Shown: positions 34,447-45,535, counted from the first letter of the stretch. The stretch is 50,189 nucleotides of DNA from an uncultured Chlorobiaceae bacterium (GCA_903824045.1 CAIJVD010000005.1:1-50189), one strand, 5' to 3'. The notes: generated by a model from the sequence alone, not told the origin. Program-made: numbers and translations.

Positions 34447-35019
34447 ATGTCACTGGTTTCAATTGGAGATGTGCTTCTCGACAAGGATGTTCTTGAGGCT
34501 TTTTTCTCGTGCGATCTCAATGAGTGCAAGGGTTGCTGCTGTGTGGAAGGGGAGCTTGGTGCGCCCTTATCGCTTGAGGAAGCAGATGCGCTACGCCATG
34601 CCCCTGAAGAGCTGCTGAGGATGCTTCCTGAAAAAAACCTGAAGTATCTGCGTCGCCACGGAGGGGTTGAGGAGTATCAGGGGCGGCTCTATTCAAGGAC
34701 AATTGAGGCTCGTGAGTGCGTTTTTACCCTTCAGCGTGACGGCGTGACCTTTTGTGCAATTGAGATTGCATTTCGCGAGGGAATATGCGGTTTTGACAAG
34801 CCGGTATCCTGCAGGCTCTTTCCGATCAGGATTAGGAAGAAGTTCGGTCTGGATTATCTTGTTTATGAACAGCATGCAATGTGCCGCTCTGCCCGCAAGA
34901 GGGGAGGGGAACTACAACTGCCGCTTATTGATTATGTAAGGAGTGCTCTTGAGGCACAATTCGGTAACGAATGGCTCATGAGCCTGACAAATTTTCTCGA
35001 CTCTTCATCTATCAGGTGA
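34447..35019 (+). CDS. DUF3109-family cysteine-cluster protein
   Basis: A 190-residue cytoplasmic protein. It has the DUF3109 start (FSCDLNECKGCCCVEGELGAPL) with a dense Cys cluster, then CVFTL, FCAIE, GICGFDKPVSCRLFPIRI and a late Cys (HAMCRSARKRG). The cysteines resemble YkgJ-type zinc/iron-binding proteins, so a metal or Fe-S cluster is likely; the function is unknown. The family is frequent in Bacteroidetes and Chlorobi. I chose the ATG at 34447 because family members begin just before this point; a GTG at 34408 is in frame. Its stop codon overlaps the rpoN start by one base. Confidence 0.82.
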   Translation: MSLVSIGDVLLDKDVLEAFFSCDLNECKGCCCVEGELGAPLSLEEADALRHAPEELLRMLPEKNLKYLRRHGGVEEYQGRLYSRTIEARECVFTLQRDGVTFCAIEIAFREGICGFDKPVSCRLFPIRIRKKFGLDYLVYEQHAMCRSARKRGGELQLPLIDYVRSALEAQFGNEWLMSLTNFLDSSSIR

Positions 35020-36470
35020 TGCCGGACATCAAGCTCCAACAGAAACAGAAAACCCTGCTCGCCGCCCAGCAGATTCTCGGCAGCCAGCTGCTGCAGTTGC
35101 CGCTGGTGAATCTTGAGGAGCGTATCTATGAAGAGCTGCAGGAGAACCCTCTTCTTGAGCTTGCCGAAGAGCGCAAGGATACTGCCGGCGACATAGTTGA
35201 TGACCATGATCATAGTGGGGATCAGGAGATGTTTGATTCGGTGGAGCGGTTCTCGCGCAGCTCTCTCAAGGAGCGTTCCGACGCTCCTGCTGCTGGTGAG
35301 TATAGCGAGGGGCGCCTTAATTTTGCTTATGAAAGCGGCTCGAAAGAGCGCTTCTTTCAGGCCGTTCAGCATGACAGTTTTCACGAGACACTCCTCAAGC
35401 AGCTTGCCCTGCATGAGGACGCAGGGAGGCGGGAGGTACAGATTGCCATCGAAATCCTCGGCAACCTCGATTCAGACGGCTATTTTACAGAGAGCATTGA
35501 TGTTGTTATCGACAGCCTTCAGCTTGAGGGGCTCGAGGTCAGCGAAAGCGAGGTGAAGCGTGTGCTTCGAAAGATACTCTTTCTCGATCCGCCCGGAGTC
35601 GCGGCCAGGGACCTTCGTGAACGGCTGCTCGTGCAGCTTCAGGCCTCCGAGAGCCGGTTTGCACCCAAGGCCTTTCAGACTGCGGTCGTCATTCTTCAGG
35701 ACCATTTCGATGATTTTCTTCACCGGCGTTATGACCGCCTGCTGAAAAAAATCCCGGAGTCTGCGGACTGTGTCGAGACGGCGGTGTCGGCGCTTACCAA
35801 TCTTGACCCCCATCCTGGAATTTTCCATGACGAAGGGGGCCACTACATCACTCCCGATTTTATTGTGACCTATGAAAACGGTGCTCTGACGGCGGTGCTC
35901 AACGACAGGAGTACGCTTTCGGTAAGGGTTACTGACCGCTATCAGGATCTTCTGAAGGACCGGAAGGGGCCGAAGGAGGACAAGCAGTTCATCCGTCAGA
36001 ACCTGCAGAGGGCAAAGGAGTTCACCAGTGCCATTGAGACCCGTCGCCAGACACTCATGAAGGTCATCGAGGCGCTCATGAAGCACCAGTACGCATTTTT
36101 TGTTTCCGGTCCGGAGTTTGTGGTGCCACTCGGCATGAAGACGCTCGCTGCCGAGACGGCGCTCGATATTTCGACTATAAGCAGGGCGGTCAACGGCAAG
36201 TATGTGCAGACCTGCTTCGGGGTGTTTGAGCTTAAGTATTTCTTCAGCGGGGGGCTCTCTATGGAGGAGGGCGAGGACCTGTCGAGCAAGATTATCCGTC
36301 AGTATATTGCTGAATTTATCCGTCTTGAGGATGAGAACCGTCCACTCGGCGACGATGCCCTTACGGAACTTCTGACGAAACGTGGCGTGCATATCGCCCG
36401 TCGAACGGTTGCAAAATACCGGGAACAAATGCAAATTCCAGTTGCAAGGCTAAGAAAAAAAATATTTTAA
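35019..36470 (+). CDS. rpoN: RNA polymerase sigma-54 factor
   Basis: A 483-residue sigma-54. Region I is visible at the N-terminus (QKQKTLLAAQQILGSQLLQLPL), followed by the Gln-poor acidic region II, the core-binding and helix-turn-helix parts, and the C-terminal RpoN box ARRTVAKYRE that reads the -24 promoter element. The true start is the ATG at 35019, sharing one base with the stop of the DUF3109 gene (TGATG). The frame continues upstream but overlaps that gene. Sigma-54 needs AAA+ activators; none is in the window, and I found no good -24/-12 site between genes here. Confidence 0.96.
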   Translation: MPDIKLQQKQKTLLAAQQILGSQLLQLPLVNLEERIYEELQENPLLELAEERKDTAGDIVDDHDHSGDQEMFDSVERFSRSSLKERSDAPAAGEYSEGRLNFAYESGSKERFFQAVQHDSFHETLLKQLALHEDAGRREVQIAIEILGNLDSDGYFTESIDVVIDSLQLEGLEVSESEVKRVLRKILFLDPPGVAARDLRERLLVQLQASESRFAPKAFQTAVVILQDHFDDFLHRRYDRLLKKIPESADCVETAVSALTNLDPHPGIFHDEGGHYITPDFIVTYENGALTAVLNDRSTLSVRVTDRYQDLLKDRKGPKEDKQFIRQNLQRAKEFTSAIETRRQTLMKVIEALMKHQYAFFVSGPEFVVPLGMKTLAAETALDISTISRAVNGKYVQTCFGVFELKYFFSGGLSMEEGEDLSSKIIRQYIAEFIRLEDENRPLGDDALTELLTKRGVHIARRTVAKYREQMQIPVARLRKKIF

Positions 36471-36473
36471 TTG

Positions 36474-37022
36474 ATGAAGAACCAGCAAAGACCCCAGATC
36501 CGTTCGACAACCGTTCTGGGCGTTTTGAGAGATGGCAGCGCCGCTCTCGGCAGTGATGGCCAGATGACGCTTGGCAATACCATCCTCAAGCACTCTACAC
36601 GCAAGATCAGAAGATTATATCAGGGCAAGATCATTGCCGGTTTTGCCGGCGCAACGGCCGATGCCGTAACCCTTCTCGACCGGTTTGAGGAGAAGCTTGA
36701 GGCATTCAACGGCAAGCTTGACCGTGCAGCGGTGGAACTGGCCAGGGAGTGGAGAACAGACAAGTATCTCAGGCGCCTTGAGGCGATGCTGGCCATTGTT
36801 ACCAAAGAGAAGGCTCTGATCATCTCGGGAACAGGTGATGTCATTGAGCCGGAGGACGGCATTGTGGCCATAGGAAGCGGAAGCATGTATGCTCTTGCTG
36901 CCGCACGAGCCCTCATGAAGCATTCGGGCCTCACTGCCAGGGAGATCGTCGAGGAAAGTTTGAAGATCGCTTCTGATATCTGTATTTATACGAACGATCA
37001 TATCGTCATCGAGGAGGCTTGA
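36474..37022 (+). CDS. hslV: ATP-dependent protease subunit HslV
   Basis: A 182-residue threonine protease, the peptidase half of HslUV. After a ten- or eleven-residue propeptide the chain exposes [21 protein letters not shown], with the catalytic N-terminal Thr, and continues with [21 protein letters not shown] and [16 protein letters not shown]. The propeptide is longer than the single Met of E. coli HslV, so processing is expected. It starts four bases after rpoN and is followed by hslU, the classic order. A TTG at 36471 is the only other start. Confidence 0.95.
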   Translation: MKNQQRPQIRSTTVLGVLRDGSAALGSDGQMTLGNTILKHSTRKIRRLYQGKIIAGFAGATADAVTLLDRFEEKLEAFNGKLDRAAVELAREWRTDKYLRRLEAMLAIVTKEKALIISGTGDVIEPEDGIVAIGSGSMYALAAARALMKHSGLTAREIVEESLKIASDICIYTNDHIVIEEA

Positions 37023-37071
37023 GGGCTGCCGTACCCTCTCCTTCACCTTAATTACAATCTACCGCATAGAA

Positions 37072-38553
37072 ATGACCACGAAGAGTGAGCTGAATGTTTT
37101 TGCACTGCCGGAAGGAACTCTCCCCGCAAAAGGTTCTATAGCCTCGCATAACCTGACTCCGAACCAGATTGTCGCCCAGCTCGACAAGTATATCATCGGC
37201 CAGAAGGATGCGAAGAAATCGGTTGCCATAGCCCTGCGTAACAGGCTGCGCCGACAGAATGTGAGCGATGATCTCCGCGACGAGATCATGCCCAACAACA
37301 TCATTATGATAGGCCCTACGGGCGTAGGCAAGACCGAAATAGCGCGCCGGCTCGCCAAGCTTGCCAGGGCGCCGTTTGTGAAGGTTGAGGCATCGAAATT
37401 CACCGAGGTCGGCTATGTCGGTCGTGATGTGGAGTCGATGATCCGTGACCTCGTCGACCAGTCTGTGGCGATGGTCCGAAGCGAGAAGAGTGAAGAGGTT
37501 CGTGAAAAGGCAGCACTGCTTGCCGAAGAGCGGCTGATTGACATTCTTCTGCCCCCTGTCGCCCATTCGGATGATGAGGCTGGTGACGAGGAAGGCGAGG
37601 CTGCCCAGGGGCTGGTAACCACCTCTGAGGAGAAAGATCCCTCTTTGGAAGCCAATCGCAGAAGCAGAAAAAAGATGCTTGAGCGCCTTCGCAGCGGCAA
37701 GCTTGAGGATCGCCAGATCGAAATGGACATCAGCGGCGATGGCTCGCAGGGCGGGATGATGCAGATTTTCGGCCCCCTTGGCCAGATGGAGGAGATCGGT
37801 GGCATCATGCAGGATCTTATGAACGGACTCCCCCGCAAACGCAAGAAAAGAAGGGTTTCGATAGCCGAAGCCCGCAAGCTGATCGAGCAGGAAGAGGTAC
37901 AGAAGCTTATCGACATGGAGAGCGTCGTCAAGGAGGCGATCAACAAGGTCGAGCAGTCGGGTATCGTTTTCATCGATGAGATTGACAAAATAGCCTCTCC
38001 ATCGACCGGTTCAGGGGGCAAGGGACCCGATGTAAGCCGGGAGGGGGTGCAGCGCGACCTGCTTCCGATTGTGGAGGGTTCAAATGTTGCGACCAAATAT
38101 GGCATGGTCAAAACAGACCATGTGCTTTTCATTGCTTCAGGCGCCTTTCATGTTGCCAAGCCATCCGATCTCATCCCTGAGCTTCAGGGTCGGTTCCCGA
38201 TCCGGGTCGAGCTGAAAAGCCTGACGGAAGAGGACTTTTTCCTCATCCTCACCCAGCCGAAGAACGCGCTGATCAAGCAGTACACCGCACTGCTCGAAAC
38301 CGAAGGGGTTGAACTGGTATTCAGCGAGGGCGCGATTCGCCAGATTGCCAGAATTGCGGCCCAGGTCAATGAGAGTGTCGAAAACATCGGCGCACGCAGA
38401 CTGCACACGATTCTTACCAATCTGCTTGAGGAGCTGATGTTCAATATCCCGGAAAACGTTTCAGACGACAGGGTGGAGATCGATGAGGAGATGGTCCGCG
38501 AAAAGCTGAGTCATGTTGTCGCAGACCGTGATCTCAGCCAGTATATTCTGTAG
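37072..38553 (+). CDS. hslU: HslU ATPase subunit of the HslUV protease
   Basis: A 493-residue AAA+ unfoldase that feeds substrates to HslV. Walker A GPTGVGKT is at residues 81-88, followed by [22 protein letters not shown], the inserted I domain (about residues 125-290, acidic and variable, with a Met-rich part [11 protein letters not shown]), Walker [13 protein letters not shown], and the C-terminal domain with NIGARRLHT and the HslV-docking end DLSQYIL. The length is slightly longer than the E. coli protein (443), mostly in the I domain. It follows hslV by 49 bases. Confidence 0.96.
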   Translation: MTTKSELNVFALPEGTLPAKGSIASHNLTPNQIVAQLDKYIIGQKDAKKSVAIALRNRLRRQNVSDDLRDEIMPNNIIMIGPTGVGKTEIARRLAKLARAPFVKVEASKFTEVGYVGRDVESMIRDLVDQSVAMVRSEKSEEVREKAALLAEERLIDILLPPVAHSDDEAGDEEGEAAQGLVTTSEEKDPSLEANRRSRKKMLERLRSGKLEDRQIEMDISGDGSQGGMMQIFGPLGQMEEIGGIMQDLMNGLPRKRKKRRVSIAEARKLIEQEEVQKLIDMESVVKEAINKVEQSGIVFIDEIDKIASPSTGSGGKGPDVSREGVQRDLLPIVEGSNVATKYGMVKTDHVLFIASGAFHVAKPSDLIPELQGRFPIRVELKSLTEEDFFLILTQPKNALIKQYTALLETEGVELVFSEGAIRQIARIAAQVNESVENIGARRLHTILTNLLEELMFNIPENVSDDRVEIDEEMVREKLSHVVADRDLSQYIL

Positions 38554-38624
38554 GGCACCTTTTGAAACAGTTGTTCGGGCCGCTTCCCCCCTTGGTGAGG
38601 GCCCGGGCTATCACTTTGCATGCC

Positions 38625-39056
38625 ATGTCAATCCTTGTTCTCAACGGCCCGAACCTCTCGAGGCTCGGAAAACGCGAGCCGGAGGTATACGGTCTCACGA
38701 CGCTTGAAGATATCAACCGGGGGCTCCGGGAGAGTTTTCCGGAGAGATCCTTTGAGTTCTTTCAGTCGGAAGATGAGGGCGCGCTGCTTGAAAAACTTTT
38801 TCAGATTGAGGACCAGGGCGGATGCATTGGCGTCGTTCTCAATGCCGGAGCGCTTACCCACTACTCCATAGCACTTCGCGACGCTATCAGTGCCGTGCAT
38901 GTGCCGGTCGTTGAGGTCCATCTTTCAAATATTTACGCCAGGGAGGAGTTCCGCCGCAGATCGGTCATTTCTGAAGTCTGCGCCGGAGTTATAAGCGGGT
39001 TCGGGGCAAACAGCTACCATCTCGGAGTCAGAGCCCTGCTTGGGCTCGCGGGCTAA
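38625..39056 (+). CDS. aroQ: 3-dehydroquinate dehydratase, type II
   Basis: A 143-residue enzyme for the third step of the shikimate pathway. The type II motifs are clear: ILVLNGPNLSRLGKREPEVYG with the catalytic Tyr at the end, LNAGALTHYSIALRDAI, and EVHLSNIYAREEFRRRSVIS with the catalytic His. I chose the ATG at 38625, two residues before the conserved LVLNGPN; the frame runs upstream to 38562 without family sequence. It is 71 bases downstream of hslU and converges with the TPR gene, 17 bases apart. Confidence 0.95.
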   Translation: MSILVLNGPNLSRLGKREPEVYGLTTLEDINRGLRESFPERSFEFFQSEDEGALLEKLFQIEDQGGCIGVVLNAGALTHYSIALRDAISAVHVPVVEVHLSNIYAREEFRRRSVISEVCAGVISGFGANSYHLGVRALLGLAG

Positions 39057-39073
39057 AGAGGGGGCTCCAGGAT

Positions 39074-39871
39074 CTATTCCTGGGAGAGTTTTTTGATGAG
39101 CGCCTGCATCTCTTCGAGGCGTTTTCGATCGCTTGCCATAATGACCGGCTTGTCGAGAGCGCTTTTCATCAGCCTTACGGCCTCTTCCTTATTACCCCGG
39201 TCGATACAGATCAGGGCAAGTTCATGGTAGTTGCGAATAATGCGTGAGTCTATGCTGATCGCTTTTCTGAACGCCCTTTCCGCCAGATCGTAATTGCCTT
39301 TTGGCACCTCACCGATGAAGGCGTTGCCCATCATGCGCCTGAACCACCCTATTTTTGCGGCTTCACGATAGTAGGACCCGAGCATCGAGAGCGCAGTTTC
39401 ATCATTCGGGTTCAGCCTTATGGCGGTATCGAGCTCGCGCTTGATCTCATTGGCGCGGGAGATCTTCTCCTTTGTGCCGATCTTGTCTGCCGTGATACCA
39501 AGCGACACGGCGAACCATGAGTGCCCTTTTGCCAGAGTGCTGTCAAGGCTGATGCATGTTTTGGCATACTCCGTCGCCTTTCGGTAGTGCTTCAGGCGAT
39601 CCTCGCTTTTAGCCTGCTCAACAGCCTCACCGAGGCTCACCTGAAGGCGGGCAAGCTTCCAGTATATCTCGGCATCGGATGGATTGCGCTGCAGTTCAAC
39701 GGTATAGATTGAATCAGCTTTCGGGTAGTTCATTGCCCAGTAAGCCATATCTCCTCTATGGATATTTTTACCGGGGTGCTCCGTTCCAAACGAAGCTGCA
39801 ATCGGAGTGATAAAGAGCGCAGTCAGTATGAAGAGAGTCCGTAATGGAGAGCGATGTAAACTTTTCGGCAT
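39074..39871 (-). CDS. Exported TPR protein
   Basis: A 265-residue protein with an N-terminal signal (LRTLFILTALFITPIAASFG) and TPR helices through the mature part, including YPKADSIYTVELQRNPSDAE, LDTAIRLNPNDETALSMLGSYYREAA and AERAFRKAISIDS. The layout, with a longer insertion GWFRRMMGNAFIGEVP, resembles the bacterial relatives of RMD1-type TPR proteins. The start is the Met at 39871; upstream in-frame codons overlap the preceding gene. It follows the DoxD-like gene by seven bases and probably works in the periplasm as a scaffold. Confidence 0.82.
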   Translation of the reverse strand: MPKSLHRSPLRTLFILTALFITPIAASFGTEHPGKNIHRGDMAYWAMNYPKADSIYTVELQRNPSDAEIYWKLARLQVSLGEAVEQAKSEDRLKHYRKATEYAKTCISLDSTLAKGHSWFAVSLGITADKIGTKEKISRANEIKRELDTAIRLNPNDETALSMLGSYYREAAKIGWFRRMMGNAFIGEVPKGNYDLAERAFRKAISIDSRIIRNYHELALICIDRGNKEEAVRLMKSALDKPVIMASDRKRLEEMQALIKKLSQE

Positions 39872-39878
39872 GGTTTTC

Positions 39879-40385
39879 TTACTTATACCAGATAGAGTTC
39901 GGGTGCCTCTCATGCAGCTTTCCGTCGAGGCCCAGCCATCGGCCGGAAGGCAGAAGCATCATGAGGAGTGCATACACCATAAAGGGGGGAAGTGTCAGAT
40001 TGTAATAACCGCCAGCGGCAAAGTTGAGTACCAGAAAGAGCGCGAAAGCCGCATTTGCCCTGACGGCAACGCCAAAAACAAGCCCAAGGCCGATGATGAG
40101 CTCGCCGATGGTGACTATCCATGCAATCGGAAAGGCCATCGGGATGGCGAACTGCTCCAGATAGATCGCCTGGAATGATCCCGCAGGCAGTTCGGCAAGT
40201 CGTTTGGAAAAAAAATCGTGCATGAGATCGCTCCATAGCCAACCTTTGACAAGCTTGTGCCAGAAGCCGTAGAGAAAGAATGATGCGAAGAGATACCGGC
40301 CGGCAAGAAAGAGGATAACCCCGGAGGATTTGAGCAGATGCCCTTTCATCCAGTTGCGCTCCATTCGAAATTCATTTGTCTTCAT
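39879..40385 (-). CDS. DoxD/DoxX-type membrane protein
   Basis: A 168-residue protein with about four membrane helices. The middle, YLEQFAIPMAFPIAWIVTIGE followed by GLGLVFGVAVRANAAF and FAAGGYYN, is typical of DoxX and of DoxD, the small subunit of thiosulfate:quinone oxidoreductase in Acidianus. In a sulfur oxidiser a sulfur redox role is attractive, but there is no DoxA partner here, and DoxX proteins in general have no proven single activity. The Met at 40385 gives a good membrane-protein start. It pairs with the exported TPR gene downstream. Confidence 0.8.
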   Translation of the reverse strand: MKTNEFRMERNWMKGHLLKSSGVILFLAGRYLFASFFLYGFWHKLVKGWLWSDLMHDFFSKRLAELPAGSFQAIYLEQFAIPMAFPIAWIVTIGELIIGLGLVFGVAVRANAAFALFLVLNFAAGGYYNLTLPPFMVYALLMMLLPSGRWLGLDGKLHERHPNSIWYK

Positions 40386-40488
40386 GCAATAATGCCAGGT
40401 TTGTTTGCAGGAAATTCTTTGGGCTGAATATACGGATATTTTCCGAGAGCTTTCCCGAAAGGGCGGGTGCCTTTTTTTTTGACAACGC

Positions 40489-42921
40489 TTACATGAGGTT
40501 TTGCGGATCGACATCAACGATGACGATGACTCCCGAAGAGCGGAAGCGTGAGGTGACTTCGTCGGTCATCTGCTTGACGAATGAAGAGGAGAGTTTGCCT
40601 TCGAAGAGCTTGACAATTACCTGGAAGCGGAACCGCCCCCTGATTTTTGCAATGCCTGCGGGTGCCGGGCCGAGGACGCACCCGATTGCTGCGGGGAGAT
40701 TCTGCTCAAGAATCTCTTTGCAAGAGAGCGCAGCCGCCTCGGCCACTTCAGCATCGGCGGCGCTGCACTCGAACTTTATCAAACGTGATGACGGGGGATA
40801 GCGGAGCTCTTCTCTTGTTGCTCTCTCCTGAAGAAAGAACTCTTCATAGGATCCCTTGATAACGGCAGTGAAGAGGTCGCTCTCCTTGTTGTATACCTGC
40901 AGATAGACCTCTCCGGGCTTTGAAGCGCGTCCTGCCCGGCCAGCGACCTGGGTGAGCAGCGAAAATGTCCGCTCGGAAGCCCTGAAGTCGGGAATGTTGA
41001 GGCCGATATCTGCCATAAGCACACCAACCAGCGTTACTGCCGGAAAGTCGAGCCCTTTGGCGACCATCTGGGTGCCGAGCAGTATACGGGCCTTTCGGTC
41101 GTGAAACTCCTTGAGTATCCTGCCGTGAGCCCCCCTTGTGGAGGTCGTATCCATATCCATGCGAAGGATTCGCTCCTCGGGAAAAAGGGTCTGCAGCTCC
41201 TCTTCGATGCGCTCTGTTCCGCTCCCCTTGAAAAAGAGTTCAGTCGAAGAACAGCTGGTGCATGTGGCGGTGAATCTTTGGGTATGGCCGCAGTAGTGGC
41301 AGCGCAGATGCTGCTCCCGGGCATGGTATACCAGGGGAATGTTGCAGGATTTGCAGGTCGGCGTGTGGCCGCAGGAGAGGCAGAAGACGCTCCCGGCAAA
41401 GCCCCGACGGTTCTGCAGGAGAATGACCTGCTCGTCTCTTTCGAGGCGAAGAGCGATCTGGCGGTAGAGCAGTTCCGATATTGATGCCGATGCCTTCGGA
41501 CTCTCTTTCATCCAGACCAGCCGGATGTGAGGCATCGTCGCCCCGTCTACCCGCTCCGGGAGGCGGAGCAGAGCGTATTTGCCGTTTTTCGCGTTGCTGT
41601 ATGACTCAAAAGAGGGGGTTGCCGAGCCGAGCAGGCAGAGGGCTCCGCTGAACATGGCGCGCATGACTGCCGTGTCGCGACCATTATAGCGGGGCAGGCG
41701 GTCCTGCTTGTAGGCGCCGTCATGCTCCTCATCGACGATGATCGCTCCAAGGTTGTCGAGAGGGGCAAAAACTGTCGAACGCGGCCCAAGCGCAATCTTT
41801 GTCTTTCCGAGGCGGAGCGAGTGCCAGGCCTCATATTTCTCCTGGTTGCTCATCCCGCTGTGCAGAATGGTAATATCATCATTGAAGTGCTGGCGGAACC
41901 TGGCGGCGGTTTGCGGCGTGAGGGATATTTCCGGTACAAGCACTATGGCAGTTTTGCCTGCGGCAAGTACTGTTTTGAGGAGCTCGATATAGACCAGAGT
42001 CTTTCCGCTTCCGGTTACGCCATGAAGCAGGAATGTGGTGTATTGGTTCTTCTCAACTGCCGATCGCAAGGCTTCAAGGGCCTGCTGCTGCGCCTTCGTC
42101 AGCTCTTTGGCGCTATCTTCGGATGGTGGGAATGCAGAGGGGAAGCTGGAGTTAATCTCCATCTGCACCTTTTCCAGAAACCCTCTCTTTACCAGCGCGT
42201 TAAGTGTCGGTGGCGAGCTTTCGATCGATTCGGCAAAGGCGCATTGGCCATTCAGCGCCATAATCGCTTTCAGTGCCTCAAGCTGCTTTGGGGCGCCCTT
42301 GAGACTCTCCTCAGCGCTCTCCGGGAGTGCGGGGCTGATACGGTAGGCGGTCCTCTCTTTTGGTTTTGTCGATGAGAATTTTTTGGAGAGCAGCAGGTGC
42401 CCGCCGCGTTCGAGCTCCGAAAGCGTTCGGTAGAGCTGTTTTTTTCCGAGCTGTCGCTGGAGCTGAGGCAGTGTCATCCGCTTCCTGGCGCTCAGAATCT
42501 GCATGATGGATCGGCGCAGGGCGGTGTTGACGACCTTAGGGGCTTCCGGCTTAAGGGCGAAGCCGGTCAGCTCGACGACGTCATGTACCGTGGTTCTGAC
42601 GGCTGCCGGAAGGGCGGCCGAAAGCGTGTCGATTCTTCTTGTCAGGTAGTATTCGGCCATCCAGCCGGTGAGCTTCAACAGGGAGTCACAGAGGACGGGG
42701 TTGCCGTCATGGAGCAGATCGGTAATCTCCGCATCCGTTGCCTCAGCGCCTGCTTCATCTGAAAGGTCCAGGATATAGCCTGTCGATACGGTCGCACTTC
42801 CTTTTTTTTGTGAGACCAGCACCATGCAGCCCCTCTTGATCTCGTGTTGCAGGGCATCGGGCACCGGAGCGGTGAAGGGTTCACCTCTGAAGAGTTTTTC
42901 GGCGACGAGCGTAGCGTGCAT
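40489..42921 (-). CDS. priA: Primosomal helicase PriA
   Basis: An 810-residue replication-restart helicase. The N-terminal 3' DNA-binding part covers about residues 1-100, a winged helix lies about 130-190, and the helicase core starts near residue 270 with Walker A GVTGSGKT and the motif DEEHD. Eight cysteines in the middle (CLSCGHTPTCKSC, LRCHYCGHT, TCTSC) form the two PriA zinc sites, and LGTQMVAKGLDFP is present. I chose the Met at 42921; the longer frame to 42954 is encoded by the upstream terminator. The gene is isolated from adk by that terminator. Confidence 0.96.
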   Translation of the reverse strand: MHATLVAEKLFRGEPFTAPVPDALQHEIKRGCMVLVSQKKGSATVSTGYILDLSDEAGAEATDAEITDLLHDGNPVLCDSLLKLTGWMAEYYLTRRIDTLSAALPAAVRTTVHDVVELTGFALKPEAPKVVNTALRRSIMQILSARKRMTLPQLQRQLGKKQLYRTLSELERGGHLLLSKKFSSTKPKERTAYRISPALPESAEESLKGAPKQLEALKAIMALNGQCAFAESIESSPPTLNALVKRGFLEKVQMEINSSFPSAFPPSEDSAKELTKAQQQALEALRSAVEKNQYTTFLLHGVTGSGKTLVYIELLKTVLAAGKTAIVLVPEISLTPQTAARFRQHFNDDITILHSGMSNQEKYEAWHSLRLGKTKIALGPRSTVFAPLDNLGAIIVDEEHDGAYKQDRLPRYNGRDTAVMRAMFSGALCLLGSATPSFESYSNAKNGKYALLRLPERVDGATMPHIRLVWMKESPKASASISELLYRQIALRLERDEQVILLQNRRGFAGSVFCLSCGHTPTCKSCNIPLVYHAREQHLRCHYCGHTQRFTATCTSCSSTELFFKGSGTERIEEELQTLFPEERILRMDMDTTSTRGAHGRILKEFHDRKARILLGTQMVAKGLDFPAVTLVGVLMADIGLNIPDFRASERTFSLLTQVAGRAGRASKPGEVYLQVYNKESDLFTAVIKGSYEEFFLQERATREELRYPPSSRLIKFECSAADAEVAEAAALSCKEILEQNLPAAIGCVLGPAPAGIAKIRGRFRFQVIVKLFEGKLSSSFVKQMTDEVTSRFRSSGVIVIVDVDPQNLM

Positions 42922-42932
42922 GGCAGTGAATG

Positions 42933-42966
42933 AAAAAAAGCCAGTACCGGGCACTGGCTTTTTTTA
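42933..42966. terminator. Terminator between adk and priA
   Basis: GCCAGT at 42940-42945 pairs with ACTGGC at 42953-42958 across ACCGGGC, and A7 and T7 runs extend the stem on both sides. On the minus strand it lies 23 bases after the adk stop and immediately before priA, so it ends the rlmN-adk transcript. Confidence 0.85.
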
Positions 42967-42988
42967 TGGAAGAGCATTTTGCAGATGT

Positions 42989-44411
<1,423 letters not shown>

Positions 44412-44434
44412 AAGATTATAAAGACGGTTATAGA

Positions 44435-45520
44435 TTATTGCGGTTCCGGATGCCGGACTGCGCTTGCAGCAAGTTGCCCGCAGGCCGCATTTATGGATGT
44501 TCCGTAGCTTTTTCTGACAGTTACATGCAGGCCTGAATCCTGGAGGTATTGCTGGAACCTGTCCCTGACGGCGGAATTCACAGGCTTGAATTTAATATTA
44601 ATGATTGAATTGTAATCAATCAAATTTATTTTGCACAAAAAGCCGTGTGCAAACCGTGCCAGTGTTTTGGCGTCTTCCGCTGAATCGTTGATTCCGTCAA
44701 GGAGCATGTAGACGAGGGTGACCGGCATGCCGGTTTTTGCGGTATAGTCGGCAAGCGCTTTGCGGAGTTCCCCGAGAGGATAGTTTCTGGCGGCTACCGG
44801 CATGAGGGTTTCGCGTTTCTCCTGGTTGGCCGAGTGAAGCGAGACGGCCAGCTTTGTTTTCATGCCGCAGGCTGCAAGCCGGCGGATTTCCGGTATGACG
44901 CCGACTGTCGAGATGGTTATTTTTTTACGGGAGAGGCTGAAGCGGTAGTTTCTCGAGGTGAGGGTTTCGATGGCTTCAATGACGTTGTCGGTATTCATCA
45001 GCGGTTCGCCCATTCCCATGAAGACGATATTGGTGATCTTTTCCAGCGGGTCTCTGGTTGTGGCGATGTCGTTCAGGGCGTAGACCTGTGCGGTCATCTC
45101 GCCTGCGGTGAGGTTTCTCTTCAGCCCTGTTTTTCCTGTTGCACAGAATGCGCACCCGAAGGCACATCCCGCCTGGGATGAGACGCAGGCCGTCAGCCGT
45201 CCGGCTGCACGGATGAGTACGGTTTCAACCAGCTCGCCGTCGTAGAGTTTCAGGAGGAGTTTCTCTGTGGGGTTGCCGCATGCCTCCTCTGTACACTCCT
45301 GGTGGCTGACCGTCACGGGCGTCTGAATGACAAACGCCTCGGCAAGTTTCCGCCGAAGTGCAACTCCGAGAGTGCTCATTGCCTCAAAATCTCCTGCGCG
45401 GTGACTGAAGAGCCACTGGTGAATCTGTGCGGCCCGGTATTGAGGTTCACCCATTGAGGCCAGGGCGTTCTTGAGTTCAGCAAGGGTGAGGTCGAGTATG
45501 TTCGGCAGCGGTTCAGTCAT
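44435..45520 (-). CDS. rlmN: Dual-specificity rRNA/tRNA adenine-C2 methyltransferase
   Basis: A 361-residue radical-SAM enzyme that methylates A2503 of 23S rRNA and A37 of some tRNAs. The iron-sulfur cluster cysteines are Cys119, Cys123 and Cys126 (GCAFGCAFCATGK). Other signatures are NIVFMGMGEPLMN, ISTVGVIPEIRRLA, LAVSLHSANQEKRETLMP, and the late methyl-carrying Cys in SYGTSINAACGQLA. I chose the ATG at 45520; a TTG at 45535 is the alternative. It leads the minus-strand run rlmN, unknown gene, adk. Confidence 0.96.
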   Translation of the reverse strand: MTEPLPNILDLTLAELKNALASMGEPQYRAAQIHQWLFSHRAGDFEAMSTLGVALRRKLAEAFVIQTPVTVSHQECTEEACGNPTEKLLLKLYDGELVETVLIRAAGRLTACVSSQAGCAFGCAFCATGKTGLKRNLTAGEMTAQVYALNDIATTRDPLEKITNIVFMGMGEPLMNTDNVIEAIETLTSRNYRFSLSRKKITISTVGVIPEIRRLAACGMKTKLAVSLHSANQEKRETLMPVAARNYPLGELRKALADYTAKTGMPVTLVYMLLDGINDSAEDAKTLARFAHGFLCKINLIDYNSIINIKFKPVNSAVRDRFQQYLQDSGLHVTVRKSYGTSINAACGQLAASAVRHPEPQ

Positions 45521-45535
45521 TGCGGAGAGAATCAA

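Noticed and set aside
35472-36434. 320-codon minus-strand frame inside rpoN
   Set aside because: Antisense to the sigma-54 gene, whose RpoN box and regions are clear.
37413-38132. 239-codon Ser/Arg-rich minus-strand frame inside hslU
   Set aside because: Composition is that of a reversed coding strand; hslU is complete.
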